Shown in pieces: positions 16,270 to 25,700 of a stretch of DNA of 64,000 bases. Source of the DNA: Candidatus Sumerlaeota bacterium (GTDB taxonomy: Bacteria > Sumerlaeota > Sumerlaeia > JAFGJS01); the NCBI GenBank assembly GCA_016928995.1, contig JAFGJS010000151.1:34769-98768 (forward strand), given 5' to 3'. Under the pieces are notes generated by a model, which searched no databases, was not told the DNA's origin, and saw nothing but the letters and a program-made list of their open reading frames with translations. Made by a program: the position numbers and the translations under genes. The first letter of the stretch is position 1. Every line of letters begins with the position of its first letter.

Positions 16270-18456
16270 TCAGGACTTCAATCCCCGGGCGGCAATCTTC
16301 CGTTCCCAGCGCGCCGAACCATGACGTGCGGCGTCCACCACGCTCTGCGGCGCATGCGCCCAAGGCACGCGCAAGACGCTGTCCTGATACACGTTGCTGT
16401 TCGCCACATAGATGCTCGTGGCGTCGCTTCCCGCGCTCAACCGCTTGAGCGGAATCGGATCGGGCAGTTCGTCCGCCACTTCGACATGATCCGGAAAAAA
16501 GCGGATCGTTCGGCGAAACCGGCCATCCGCGCGGCGTTTGCCGGTGATCAGAATCTTCTGGATCGTGGAGCGCAGCAAATTCGGAAAAAATCGCCCGGCG
16601 GTTATGTTGAGCAACCGAAACACGACCATGCGCAGGGGGCTGTTGAGTTTTTGCTGGCGATAACTGAATTCGCCGTCGCAACTGAAAGCCGGCGCGGCGT
16701 TGGGATCATGATTCGACGCGGGCGAGACTTCCAAATTCCGAGCCTTCACTTCGTGAAGTTCATCCATCAAGTGCGAAACAATCACTTTTCCGTTGTCCAA
16801 CTCGCCGATCAGTCCGGTGTCGCTCGCGAGGCATTGAAAACTTTCCGGCGACAACTCTGTACTTTCTTCCGGCGTAGAACCGTCGGGATAAACGCGCGGC
16901 ATCCATTCCCGGATCTGCGCCTCCAAGGCCACGACCAATTTGACTGGAACGCCAGTCTGGCGCTCCAATTCCATGCGCAGTTGCGCATTCAACGGATCGG
17001 CCACCGCCGTCAGGAGTTCGCCTTCTTCCATCATGCAAATCGGCAGACAGCAATAATGCTCCGCGAGATCCGCAGGCAAGCGCTCCGCCACGCCGGGATC
17101 GAGTTCGTCGTCGAATTCATTCAGGTCAGCGAACATCAGATCACGATTTTCGCACAGCAGGCGAACCATCTCCTCGCCGCTGACTTCGATGGCGTCCGAT
17201 TCCTTGAAAATTTCCGCCTGACGCGCTTCCTTCTCGTATTGATCGTAGAGCGTCTTCGCGTCGAAACGGTTCGTATACGACGCCGCGTCGATCTTTCCGG
17301 GCGAGCGTCCGAACACCTTGATTACGCCGCCCTTGTTCAGGTTCGCCACGGCGTAATACGCGTCCGTCTTGCAGACCGCCAGCCCCGCGTCGGGATGCCA
17401 TTTGAGGAAATTCTCGCGCGTGTTGATCGGCGGAAAACGCTGCTCGCCGTTCGCAGGCTGGGACGGCTCATAATAATCATCCCACGCCTGAAGCCAGTTA
17501 TACACGCAATGGCATAGCATCCGGTCGTCGTCGTTGTGATAGCGCTTGTCCGCCGCCAACGAGCGTAGAAACTGATCCGCGATCTGCCCGGCTTTTTCCG
17601 AATGCCGCGCAATCAGCTCGAAGCCGTGCGGATAAAAATGATACGTGTTGCGGCTGCCGTACTCGCCGCCATAGGAGCCGTCCGGATGCATGAAATGCCA
17701 GGCGAAATCGACCGCCCGTTTCAGCGGATCGAGCAACTCATCGTATGGCTCGCCTTGCGCCTCGCTCTTCCGGTGCAGTTTGGCCAGAAAGTCGATCGTG
17801 CAGGTATGGTATCCCGGATCCGCGCCTTCGTATTCCTGGAACCAGCCCTCTTCCGGATGCTGCCAGGAGAGCGTCAACGCCGCCCGGTCCTCAGCGCACT
17901 GCCGGTATTTCTCATCGCCCGTGATGAGATAGATATTATACGCAGCCAAAGCCACAAAGGCCTGATGATTGGAGAGTTGTCCGGTTTCCTGATAACGGAT
18001 GAACAGCTCGCCGCGCCGCTGGAAAAACTCCGCCAACTCCGGATCGTCCAGTTGCAGCAGTTGATACGCTTCGGTGATCGCGTACGTGGAGAACGCCAGC
18101 GCCCCAAGCGCTTGCTCCCACGGGAAATAATCGTCGCACGAACCATCCTTGTGCGAGCCGCGCATGGCAAAATGCATCCCTGCGACGGCCAGTTCCCGCA
18201 TCCGCTCCCATTGGCAATACTTGTTACCCGGATAGTTGCGCACAAATAGCTGCGCGAAAGGCAGCACGAATTCCTGGCTCATGCCGCAAGGAAAATCGAG
18301 CGTGCGGTAATGCCAGTATTCCCGGTCAAAGCAACCGTAAGACGGGCTGTATGGATTTTTATCGCAAAGCTGCGTCAAATGCGGAACATAATCCAGCGCC
18401 AGCGCCGCATACCGGTCGCGCGGCTGCAAAGCGGCAAAGTGTCGAAGGTGCGTCAT
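16270..18456 (-). CDS. Heparinase-like (alpha/alpha)-toroid protein with inserted GspE/PilB N-terminal domain
   Basis: 728 residues, no signal peptide. Residues 1-390 are helix-rich with aromatic/His motifs typical of the (alpha/alpha)6 toroids of heparinase/alginate-lyase-like proteins: REYWHYRTLDFPCGM, HQAFVALAAYN and GSYGGEYGSRNTYHFYPHGFE are all in this part. Residues about 545-728 form a beta-sandwich end (SDTGLIGELDNGKVIVSH). Between them, about 425-525, lies a different module: LMFADL...RLPADLAEHY, LPICMMEEGELLTAVADPLN and a QTGVPVKLVVA segment ending with EWMPRVYP. That is the pattern of the type II secretion/type IV pilus ATPase N-terminal (GspE_N/MshEN) domain. The motif RLGxLL for cyclic-di-GMP binding is not visible. 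The enzyme substrate is unknown; a polysaccharide is plausible. Confidence 0.7.
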   Translation of the reverse strand: MTHLRHFAALQPRDRYAALALDYVPHLTQLCDKNPYSPSYGCFDREYWHYRTLDFPCGMSQEFVLPFAQLFVRNYPGNKYCQWERMRELAVAGMHFAMRGSHKDGSCDDYFPWEQALGALAFSTYAITEAYQLLQLDDPELAEFFQRRGELFIRYQETGQLSNHQAFVALAAYNIYLITGDEKYRQCAEDRAALTLSWQHPEEGWFQEYEGADPGYHTCTIDFLAKLHRKSEAQGEPYDELLDPLKRAVDFAWHFMHPDGSYGGEYGSRNTYHFYPHGFELIARHSEKAGQIADQFLRSLAADKRYHNDDDRMLCHCVYNWLQAWDDYYEPSQPANGEQRFPPINTRENFLKWHPDAGLAVCKTDAYYAVANLNKGGVIKVFGRSPGKIDAASYTNRFDAKTLYDQYEKEARQAEIFKESDAIEVSGEEMVRLLCENRDLMFADLNEFDDELDPGVAERLPADLAEHYCCLPICMMEEGELLTAVADPLNAQLRMELERQTGVPVKLVVALEAQIREWMPRVYPDGSTPEESTELSPESFQCLASDTGLIGELDNGKVIVSHLMDELHEVKARNLEVSPASNHDPNAAPAFSCDGEFSYRQQKLNSPLRMVVFRLLNITAGRFFPNLLRSTIQKILITGKRRADGRFRRTIRFFPDHVEVADELPDPIPLKRLSAGSDATSIYVANSNVYQDSVLRVPWAHAPQSVVDAARHGSARWERKIAARGLKS

Positions 18457-18478
18457 CGTGATCCCACTTACAGGCGTA

Positions 18479-18892
18479 TCAATTAGCTAGAAAAGAATAT
18501 AATCTCGCACGTAATTTATCACATTTTTTTATCTCGCATTCCCAGACGACTAACACACTCCACCCTATCTTCTTTAGCGCCTTTCTGTTTGCTTTGTCAC
18601 GTTCAACGTTCCGCATGAGTTTCGGTTTCCAGTATTCCTGATTGGATTTTGGCATTCTCGAATCCAAGCATGTTTTCAAATGATGCTGATGCCAAAAACA
18701 TCCATGCACAAAAATCACTTTTTTCTTTCCAGCAAAAACAAGATCAGGCTTGCCAGGTAAATTTTTGCGATGAAGCCGGTACCGGAATCCCATGCTAAAA
18801 ATCAAACGGCGCACAACCATCTCCGGCTTTGTATCCTTAGATCGGATTTGCCGCATATTCTCACTACGTCTTTTCGGACTGATTTTGTCCAT
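18479..18892 (-). CDS. vsr: Very short patch repair endonuclease
   Basis: Nicks 5' of T in T:G mismatches arising from deamination of 5-methylcytosine, protecting sites of the neighbouring C5 methyltransferase. The 137-residue protein starts RRSENMRQIRSKDTKPE, then GFRYRLHRKNLPGKPDLVF with the catalytic Asp50, then VIFVHGCFWHQHH (zinc and active-site residues around 63-71). The end has the usual KALKKIGWSVLVVWECE. It overlaps the HNH gene end by 29 bases, so it is translated from the same message. The module is AT-rich compared with flanking genes. Confidence 0.96.
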   Translation of the reverse strand: MDKISPKRRSENMRQIRSKDTKPEMVVRRLIFSMGFRYRLHRKNLPGKPDLVFAGKKKVIFVHGCFWHQHHLKTCLDSRMPKSNQEYWKPKLMRNVERDKANRKALKKIGWSVLVVWECEIKKCDKLRARLYSFLAN

Positions 18893-19475
18893 GATTCATA
18901 AATTGGCAAGTTTGTTGCGGAAACTTTTGAACGAGCCATTTGAGCACCTGGACTTGATCGGCTCCTTTGGCCCGGCGCACTTGCGCCAATAATTTCAACG
19001 CAGAAGGCCGTTCTAATGTTAAGTTCGAGGCTCCTTCATTACACACTGAACAAATCGCACGCAGATTAGACGGATCATCGGTTCCGCCCTGTGATTTATC
19101 CACGATATGACCAATATGCAGCCGCGTTTTACGCGTTCTGTCATACGGATGAGGTTCGCCTGCAACAGCGCCGCACATCTGGCAGGTGAAGCCGTTGCGA
19201 TCCAAAACAAACGCGCGTGTCTCCTTTGATATAGCTCGTGCAAATGCGGGTTGTGGCTTGGGATCAAGAAGCAAATACTGACCCGGTTTTAAATCACTCC
19301 GGTCATTGTTTGTGAGAATCTGGTAACCTTCTTCGTTCCTCAACTCTCGTATCCGTCTGGCCCATTCCACTCTGCCACCGCTGACTTCATGCAGTTCATC
19401 AGAGTTCATCACTCTGCCAATGTTACTCAAAAAGTGCTCACGAAGCTTTGTACGAGCGCTTTTATTCTTAGCCAT
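18864..19475 (-). CDS. HNH-type restriction endonuclease with N-terminal winged helix
   Basis: 203 residues from the ATG at 19475, chosen because AGAGGA sits seven bases upstream. A longer version would run back into the methyltransferase gene. The N-terminal 75 residues look like a winged-helix DNA-binding domain (LREHFLSNIGRVMNSDELHE...WARRIRELR). The C-terminal half is an HNH nuclease: NGFTCQMCGA, then RLHIGHIVDKSQGG, then NLRAICSVCNEG, giving two CxxC zinc knuckles around the H-N-H core. Position between a C5 methyltransferase and Vsr makes it the likely restriction subunit of a type II system. The recognition site is unknown. Confidence 0.9.
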   Translation of the reverse strand: MAKNKSARTKLREHFLSNIGRVMNSDELHEVSGGRVEWARRIRELRNEEGYQILTNNDRSDLKPGQYLLLDPKPQPAFARAISKETRAFVLDRNGFTCQMCGAVAGEPHPYDRTRKTRLHIGHIVDKSQGGTDDPSNLRAICSVCNEGASNLTLERPSALKLLAQVRRAKGADQVQVLKWLVQKFPQQTCQFMNHGQNQSEKT

Positions 19476-19486
19476 CAATCTATCCT

Positions 19487-20458
19487 CTAACCAGCGATGG
19501 AAATAATCTTTGGATGAGCCAGACATTCCTTGATCGCGTGAGCGGCAGCATACGCCACAGGTGGAGGAAATGCATTACCCACCTGCCGGTATGCTGGCGT
19601 TTTCTTTCCTGCAAATATCCATTGGTCCGGAAAACCTTGGATTCTCGCCACCATTCGCACGGTTAAACGGGGCATGCCTTTGAAATTCTTGTCGGGAGGA
19701 AGATCAGCGATCCCCATGCCATCCACGCCTAACGAAGCCCAAGCTCTTTTTGCGCGCGTCGGTCCCAAATCGGGTCCGCCATGTTTTTTTGAACCGCCCA
19801 CAATCGTGGGCGCAATATCATCCGCTTGTTTCCGCCATTGATCGGCCATTTTCCAATTTCGCGCTGCCATCAAGTCATATAACAACTCTCCAACACATAA
19901 AGGATTCTGGTTTGCGATGGATGGCCATGAAAAATATTCAGATATATCTTTTCTAATTGCAACGACAACAACTCGTGGCCGCAATTGAGATACTCCAAAA
20001 TCTGAAGCGTTGAGCAACCGCCAATCCGTACGATAACCCAACTTCTCTAACTGCCGCTTGAGATTGGCACGATAATCCTCAAAAACAGCATCCAAAAAGC
20101 CACGAACATTTTCCAGCATCACCGCGCGCGGTCTGCATTCATCCACTAACCGAAGCGCTTCGGGAAATAAATCACGATCATCCGCTCGCCCAAGTTGTTT
20201 ACCGGCCACGGAAAATGGAGGACATGGCACTCCCCCCGCTAGCAAATCGATCCCACGATAACGCTCCGCGCTGAATTGACGGATATCATCCTCAATCACA
20301 TGCCACTTCGGCCGGTTATAGCGCAATGTGTCGCAACATGGCTTTTCAATCTCAACAAGCGCCTCTGGCTGGAATCCCGCTTGTTCCAGTCCTAAAGCTT
20401 GCCCCCCGGCTCCTGCGCAAATCTCAATGCACGAGAGATCTAACATCACAATGCTCAT
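19487..20458 (-). CDS. DNA (cytosine-5-)-methyltransferase
   Basis: Methylates C5 of cytosine within a specific site, using S-adenosylmethionine. The 323-residue protein has the ordered motifs: I (EICAGAGGQALGLEQAG), IV with catalytic Cys79 (GGVPCPPFS), VI (MLENVRG, E116), VIII (LRPRVVVVAI), IX (RMVARIQGFPD) and X (YRQVGNAFPPPVA). The variable target-recognition region, about 200-260, is short. It is the first gene of the minus-strand methyltransferase-HNH-Vsr set, with 11 bases to the endonuclease start. One 60-base line inside it (19921) has 22 G+C, well below the chromosome around it, which suggests horizontal transfer. Confidence 0.97.
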   Translation of the reverse strand: MSIVMLDLSCIEICAGAGGQALGLEQAGFQPEALVEIEKPCCDTLRYNRPKWHVIEDDIRQFSAERYRGIDLLAGGVPCPPFSVAGKQLGRADDRDLFPEALRLVDECRPRAVMLENVRGFLDAVFEDYRANLKRQLEKLGYRTDWRLLNASDFGVSQLRPRVVVVAIRKDISEYFSWPSIANQNPLCVGELLYDLMAARNWKMADQWRKQADDIAPTIVGGSKKHGGPDLGPTRAKRAWASLGVDGMGIADLPPDKNFKGMPRLTVRMVARIQGFPDQWIFAGKKTPAYRQVGNAFPPPVAYAAAHAIKECLAHPKIISIAG

Positions 20459-20699
20459 TGTCCTATAAAATTATTAAAGTAAGAATGAAGCAACTGTTTA
20501 CTTTTTTCAATCATTTTATCACAGTACTGACCTCCGCTGTTGGAATGACAATACCTTTTACTGATTTTTTTTAAGATTGGCGTCGTGTAAGCCGATGAAT
20601 GGAATAGATCCGGCTCGATTTTCTAATTGATTTTTACGGACGGCCTCGACTAGGCTATTCCCATAGAGGAGTCTGGATTCAATCCCAAGAGGATTTGTC

Positions 20700-21089
20700 A
20701 TGCGGAGGGAGATGTCAGTGAAACCGTTTGAAATGACCATTGAGGAGTTGAATGAAAAGCAGAGTTTCCTGAGCTGCCAGGTAAAAGGATATCTGGACGC
20801 TCATACGGTGATTCAGTTCGAGGAGAGCCTGAATCAAGCGGTGGATCAATCGCAAGTCAAGCAACTGGTCGTGGACCTGGGAGACCTGTACTATATCTCC
20901 AGCGCAGGCATCGGCGCACTGATGGGCTTGACGCAAAAACTACGCCGTCAAAACGGCGAACTGATTCTGTTGCGTCCCAGCGAGAAGGTGTTCAACATCT
21001 TTGAAATGCTGGGTTTTACGCATATTTTCCGAATCGTCCAGACGCAGGACGAGGCGATGGACGCGTTAAACGAATCCACGGTTGAGTGA
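20700..21089 (+). CDS. STAS-domain anti-sigma factor antagonist (RsbV/SpoIIAA-like)
   Basis: 129 residues, almost only a STAS domain: a strand FLSCQVKGYLDAHTVIQFEE, then VVDLGDLYYISSAGIGALM, where S67/S68 includes the usual phosphorylated Ser, then LILLRPSEKVFNIFEMLGF. In partner switching the unphosphorylated form binds the RsbW-type kinase and frees its target. The ATG at 20700 has AGAGGA at a six-base spacing; a second ATG at 20712 directly follows GGAGGGAG and cannot be excluded. It is followed without gap by the RsbW-like gene. Confidence 0.92.
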   Translation: MRREMSVKPFEMTIEELNEKQSFLSCQVKGYLDAHTVIQFEESLNQAVDQSQVKQLVVDLGDLYYISSAGIGALMGLTQKLRRQNGELILLRPSEKVFNIFEMLGFTHIFRIVQTQDEAMDALNESTVE

Positions 21090-21097
21090 GAGAGCTT

Positions 21098-21667
21098 ATG
21101 AAAGTGCTTCAATTAAATCACACGGGCGGCGCCCCTGAGCAACCGGACAACTGGGAGATTGAATTCCAATGGCCCGCTGATGCCAAGGCTCTGAGCATCA
21201 TCCGGGACTGTGTGCGGTGCGTGTTGCATGGCGTGGGTTCCAGCGTGTGCGAAGATGATATGCATAAAATTGAACTGAGCGTGGACGAAGCGTGCACCAA
21301 TGTCGTTTTGCATGCATACGCGGAGGAGATCGACCGCAAGGAATCGGCGCCCTGCTCCATTCGCATCGCCATGCGGCTGTTGCATGACCGGATCGACATC
21401 GAGGTTTCCGACAGCGGGCGCGGCGACAGACTCGGACCGCATCTGGGCTTTGATGAAGCGTCGCTGTCGCTTTATGGTCAAACGGATACGGAAGATTCGT
21501 CGGGCGTCAACCGCCCTCATGGCCTGGGCATTTTCATCATTAAAAAATGCATGGATGAGGTCAGCCTGAATTATCCTCACCCGCGCGGCACACGGCTGCG
21601 CATGACCAAATTCATCCATCCCGCCAGTAAAGACCGGTCGCCGGCTTCCCCTGCCGAGCTTTACTGA
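21098..21667 (+). CDS. RsbW-like serine kinase / anti-sigma regulatory factor
   Basis: 189 residues from the ATG at 21098, preceded by GAGAGAG. A GTG at 21086 overlapping the STAS stop is an alternative. It is a GHKL ATPase of the HATPase_c_2 type: N-box IELSVDEACTNVVLHAYAEE (E64, N68), G1 box VSDSGRGDRL, G2 box RPHGLGIFIIKKCMDEV and the last strand GTRLRMTKFI. Such kinases phosphorylate the STAS antagonist and bind a sigma factor or other effector. Pairing with the STAS gene upstream and the RsbU-type phosphatase at 26.1-27.3 kb gives a full partner-switching set. Confidence 0.92.
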   Translation: MKVLQLNHTGGAPEQPDNWEIEFQWPADAKALSIIRDCVRCVLHGVGSSVCEDDMHKIELSVDEACTNVVLHAYAEEIDRKESAPCSIRIAMRLLHDRIDIEVSDSGRGDRLGPHLGFDEASLSLYGQTDTEDSSGVNRPHGLGIFIIKKCMDEVSLNYPHPRGTRLRMTKFIHPASKDRSPASPAELY

Positions 21668-21734
21668 ACGCCGCTCATGCCTTGAGCTCCGTTTTATTGC
21701 ATAGGGACATCCAAAAATATACAGGCTTCGTTCT

Positions 21735-22463
21735 TCAGGCGTCTGGTTCATCCGGCGCCTGGCGAATCAGAGCGAAAGGGGTTTGCTCGTCGGTCTGGCC
21801 GCAAGGATTGTCCTTCATGATTTTCTGGATCAGCTCTTTATCGATGCCGGGCGTGGCGCCCAAACACCAGGAGCCGCCGATGTCATTGATATCCATCACT
21901 GCCGCCTCAAGTCCGCTGGCGGCCTTGACCCGTTCCGCGACCTGCGCCGGATCCTTCGGCCCCATGATCACGCAATCCGGCTGAAGCGGACTCGTGCCGG
22001 CGGCGTCGATCGTGGCGGCTTGCATGCCGGCGATACGATAAAAATCCCCTTTACGCCCGATGAGTTTGCCGAATGCGCCAACGGCGGCGGCGAACAGAAT
22101 GCGCAACGAGCCGCATTCATTAATCGCGCATTGCATTGAGGAGGGACGCCGCAGACCAGTGCCGTAGGGCACCTTGGCGACAAAGCGCCAAAGGATGCGG
22201 GCGAGCAGCCCGATCTTCATCTCGCTTTCCCGGATCGCGCGGCCTTGTGTGACCGCGACAACCTTTTCGCTGACGCTAATCCAATCGCCCGGCTGCTGCA
22301 CGGAAGCGGCGTAGCGTTGAATGACCTCGGCGATGTCGTCGTCGCAAGTGATTAAATGAGTCTTAACCGGTATGCGCACCCAATTCCGCCCATCCACTTC
22401 AATGTTCAGCTTACGTTTCGGATTGGCTTGCGGCGCGGAATGTTGATCGACGGCGTCAGTCAC
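21735..22463 (-). CDS. Coenzyme F420-0:L-glutamate ligase family protein (CofE-like)
   Basis: 242 residues from a GTG at 22463 that has AGGAG nine bases upstream. Upstream in-frame codons lack family similarity. The body matches the F420_ligase family: IPVKTHLITCDDDI, then PGDWISVSEKVVAVTQGR, then TGLRRPSSMQCAINECG, a central DFYRIAG region, and DINDIGG with DNPCGQTDEQTPFALIR at the end. True CofE adds glutamate to F420-0. Bacterial homologues without other F420 genes are common and of unknown role, and no F420 gene is seen here. It lies opposite to the signalling genes on both sides. Confidence 0.82.
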   Translation of the reverse strand: MTDAVDQHSAPQANPKRKLNIEVDGRNWVRIPVKTHLITCDDDIAEVIQRYAASVQQPGDWISVSEKVVAVTQGRAIRESEMKIGLLARILWRFVAKVPYGTGLRRPSSMQCAINECGSLRILFAAAVGAFGKLIGRKGDFYRIAGMQAATIDAAGTSPLQPDCVIMGPKDPAQVAERVKAASGLEAAVMDINDIGGSWCLGATPGIDKELIQKIMKDNPCGQTDEQTPFALIRQAPDEPDA

Positions 22464-22723
22464 GGAAGCAATCTCCTGGTCAGAGGGGCATGCAAAACCT
22501 TCGCATACCACGATGAACGGCGTCAACTGATTCTGGAAGATCGCAATGGAATGTTCCGGTTTCAAAGCATCAGCGTCTTCGATCAGCGATCTACGACATC
22601 AAATCTCGGCCTTCTCATTTCTCTTTATTTATCAGTTGATTTGATTAAAGAACAACGCATTTTTTGCCGTTAGGAAAGAAAAAGCATCCGCCACCGTCTT
22701 CATACGACGAGCATAAACGTATC

Positions 22724-25700
22724 ATGGAGAGACTTCCAATCGTGCGCAGCAAGTTCTTCAACATGCTGGAATTCCGGCTGGGCGCCAGTTTCGCGGCGCT
22801 GGCCATTATCATTGGCGGACTCTTCATGCTTGCGTTGTTGTATTCGCTGGAAATCAAATTGCGCCAGGATATGATGGACCGCCTGTCCGACGCCGTCAGA
22901 TTGGCGACTGCAAATCTCAACGTGGAGCTCCACGCCACGCTCACGAGCCCTGAACAGGAAGAGAGCGCGGCGTATGAATCCATTCAATCCTATTTGGAAA
23001 AAATACATGATAGCAACACCAAGCTGATTTATCTGTACACCATGCGCCAGGATCAGGAGGGCATTCCATATTTCGTGGTCGATGCGGATGTGCCGGCCGA
23101 CAATCGAGTCGAGATCGCCCATTGGGGTGAACGTTACGAAGATCCCTCGTCCGAGATGCTCGAGGCATTCACGACGACAGAACCGTATGTGGCGGAAAAA
23201 GCGTTCACCACGGATGAATGGGGCACGGTGATATCCGCCTATGCGCCGCTTTACACCCCGGACGGAAAGCGCGACGGGATTCTCGGCATCGATATGCAGG
23301 TGAACGATGTCATCGCGTACCAACGCCATTATTATCTGATCGTGATCGCGCTTTACTCGATCGCCGTGCTCGCCGCGATCATCTGCGGTATGCTGATGGG
23401 ACGCTTTTTGGCGCGCCCAATCATCCAACTCTGCGATGGAGCCGAGGCGCTGACTCGCGGAGAATCAAACCGTCGTTTTGAATGCAAGACAAGCGACGAG
23501 CTCGGGCAATTGGCGATGGCTTTGAATGTCATGGCCGAACACGCGCAGCTCGAACGCAATGAATTGAATCAAGTGCTGCGGCGGCAAGTGGAGAAACTCT
23601 CCAAGGCAAACCAAGCTCTCGAGGAAAACGAGGGGATGCTCCGGCAGATCACTGCGTCTGCGCAGGACGCCATCATCATGACCGATTCGCAGGGAATTGT
23701 GACCTTCTGGAGCCCGGCGGCGGAACGCATTTTCGGACCGCCAGAGCAGGAGGCCGTCGGCGAAACGCTCCAGTCTTTGATCGTCCCGCCGCAGGAATAT
23801 GAAGCTTTTCAGCTCTGCTTTCTTTCATACTTATCGGACGATGTAAAGATGACTCCTGGAGAGTGCTCACGGCTGCGAAGCATTCATTCCTCCGGACGGC
23901 TGCTGACGGTCGAACTTTCCATCGCCCGGCTATGGGTGCGCAAACAGCGCTGTCTGCTGGGTATTTTCCGCGACGTGACGGAGCGCGAGGAATATGAAAC
24001 GCAACTGCGAAATACGAAGGAAGAGGCTGAGTTTCTCAATCGCGATCTGGAACAGGCGATTGCGCGAGCGAACCAACTGGCATTTGAAGCGGAAGCGGCG
24101 AACTGCGCGAAAAGCGAGTTTCTGGCCAATATGAGCCATGAAATCCGCACGCCGATGAACGGCATCATCGGCATGTCGAATTTACTGCTGGACACGGAAC
24201 TCAACAGCGAGCAATTCGATTTCGCGAAAACGATCGTGAGCAGCGCCGAATCCCTGCTGCGGTTGATCAATGACATTCTCGACTTTTCCAAAATCGAGGC
24301 GGGCAAGCTGGATCTTGAGTATATTGAATTCGATCTGCGGAAAACAATCGAAGAAATGTCGGATGCGCTGGCGTTTCGTGCGCACGAGAAAAATCTTGAA
24401 CTGGTGTGCGTGATCGACACAAAGACGCCATCCTATCTACAGGGAGATCCTGGACGCTTGCGGCAAATAATCACCAACCTGATCGGCAATGCGATCAAAT
24501 TCACCCATCAAGGCGATGTGACGTTGAACGTGGCGGTGCGCGAAGAAAGCGATGATAAAACAGAACTCCTCTTTGAAGTGCATGACACCGGCATTGGCAT
24601 CCAGGAAGATCAAAGCCGGAAACTCTTCCAAGCCTTCACCCAGGCAGACTCATCGACGACACGCAAATACGGCGGAACAGGCCTGGGATTGGCCATCTGC
24701 CGTCAATTGGCGGAGAAGATGGAAGGCGAAATTGGCGCGCGCAACAACGCAGCCGGCGGCGCCACATTCTGGTTTACGGCCCGTTTGCGCAAATTGAGCG
24801 CTAAGCGTGTGCAGGAACTCCAGCAAAACTCGGCCGCGGCAATCTCGTTAAATGACGTTCGCGTTCTATTGGTGGAGACCAGCGAAACGAGCCGCCGCAT
24901 GTTGCGGTTGTATTTGACCGAATACCAATGCCAGGTTGATGATGTCAGCAATCCATCCGCTGCGCTTGACAAAATCCGCCAGGCCGTCGCGGACGGGCGG
25001 CCGTATGCCATCGCGCTTCTCGCCATGCAACTGCCGGATATGTCCGGCGATGAACTGGGCGAACAGATCAAGCAGGATCCCGCGATCTGCGGCACGCGTC
25101 TGATTTCACTAACCTCTTTCGGCAAACGCGGCGACGCCAAGCGGCTGGAAAAAATCGGATTCTCCGCCTACTTAACCAAGCCCGTGAAACCATCGCATCT
25201 GCGGGAATGTTTGCACGAGGTGCTTAGCGAAAAGCATGATCAAACCGGCAAGCCTCGTGAACAGCTCATTACGCGGCACTCGCTGCGTGAGAAGTTCGAC
25301 AAACGATTCCATGTCCTCCTGGCGGAAGACAACCTGGTGAACCAACGCGTGGCGGTTAAAGTGCTGGAAAAACTCGGATGCAGCGTCGATGTGGCCAACG
25401 ACGGTCTGGAAGCGATTGAAGCGCTCAAACGACGCGATTATGACGCTGTGCTGATGGACCTGCAAATGCCGCGGCTTAATGGCCTGGAAGCCACTCAACG
25501 AATCCGTGATCCGGAAACCGGCGTGCGCAATCCGCAAATCCCCGTTATCGCCATGACGGCCAGCGCCATGTCCGACGACCGTCATCGATGCCTTGCCGCA
25601 GGAATGAACGACTACATCTCCAAGCCATTTAAACCGGATACTCTGCTTGAGAAATTGCAGTGCATCCGATCATCGGCGGCTGTACGCGACTCCTCCGATT

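Noticed and set aside
22464-22565. Longer N-terminus for the CofE-like protein
   Set aside because: Lacks family similarity and contains the Shine-Dalgarno AGGAG that serves the GTG at 22463.
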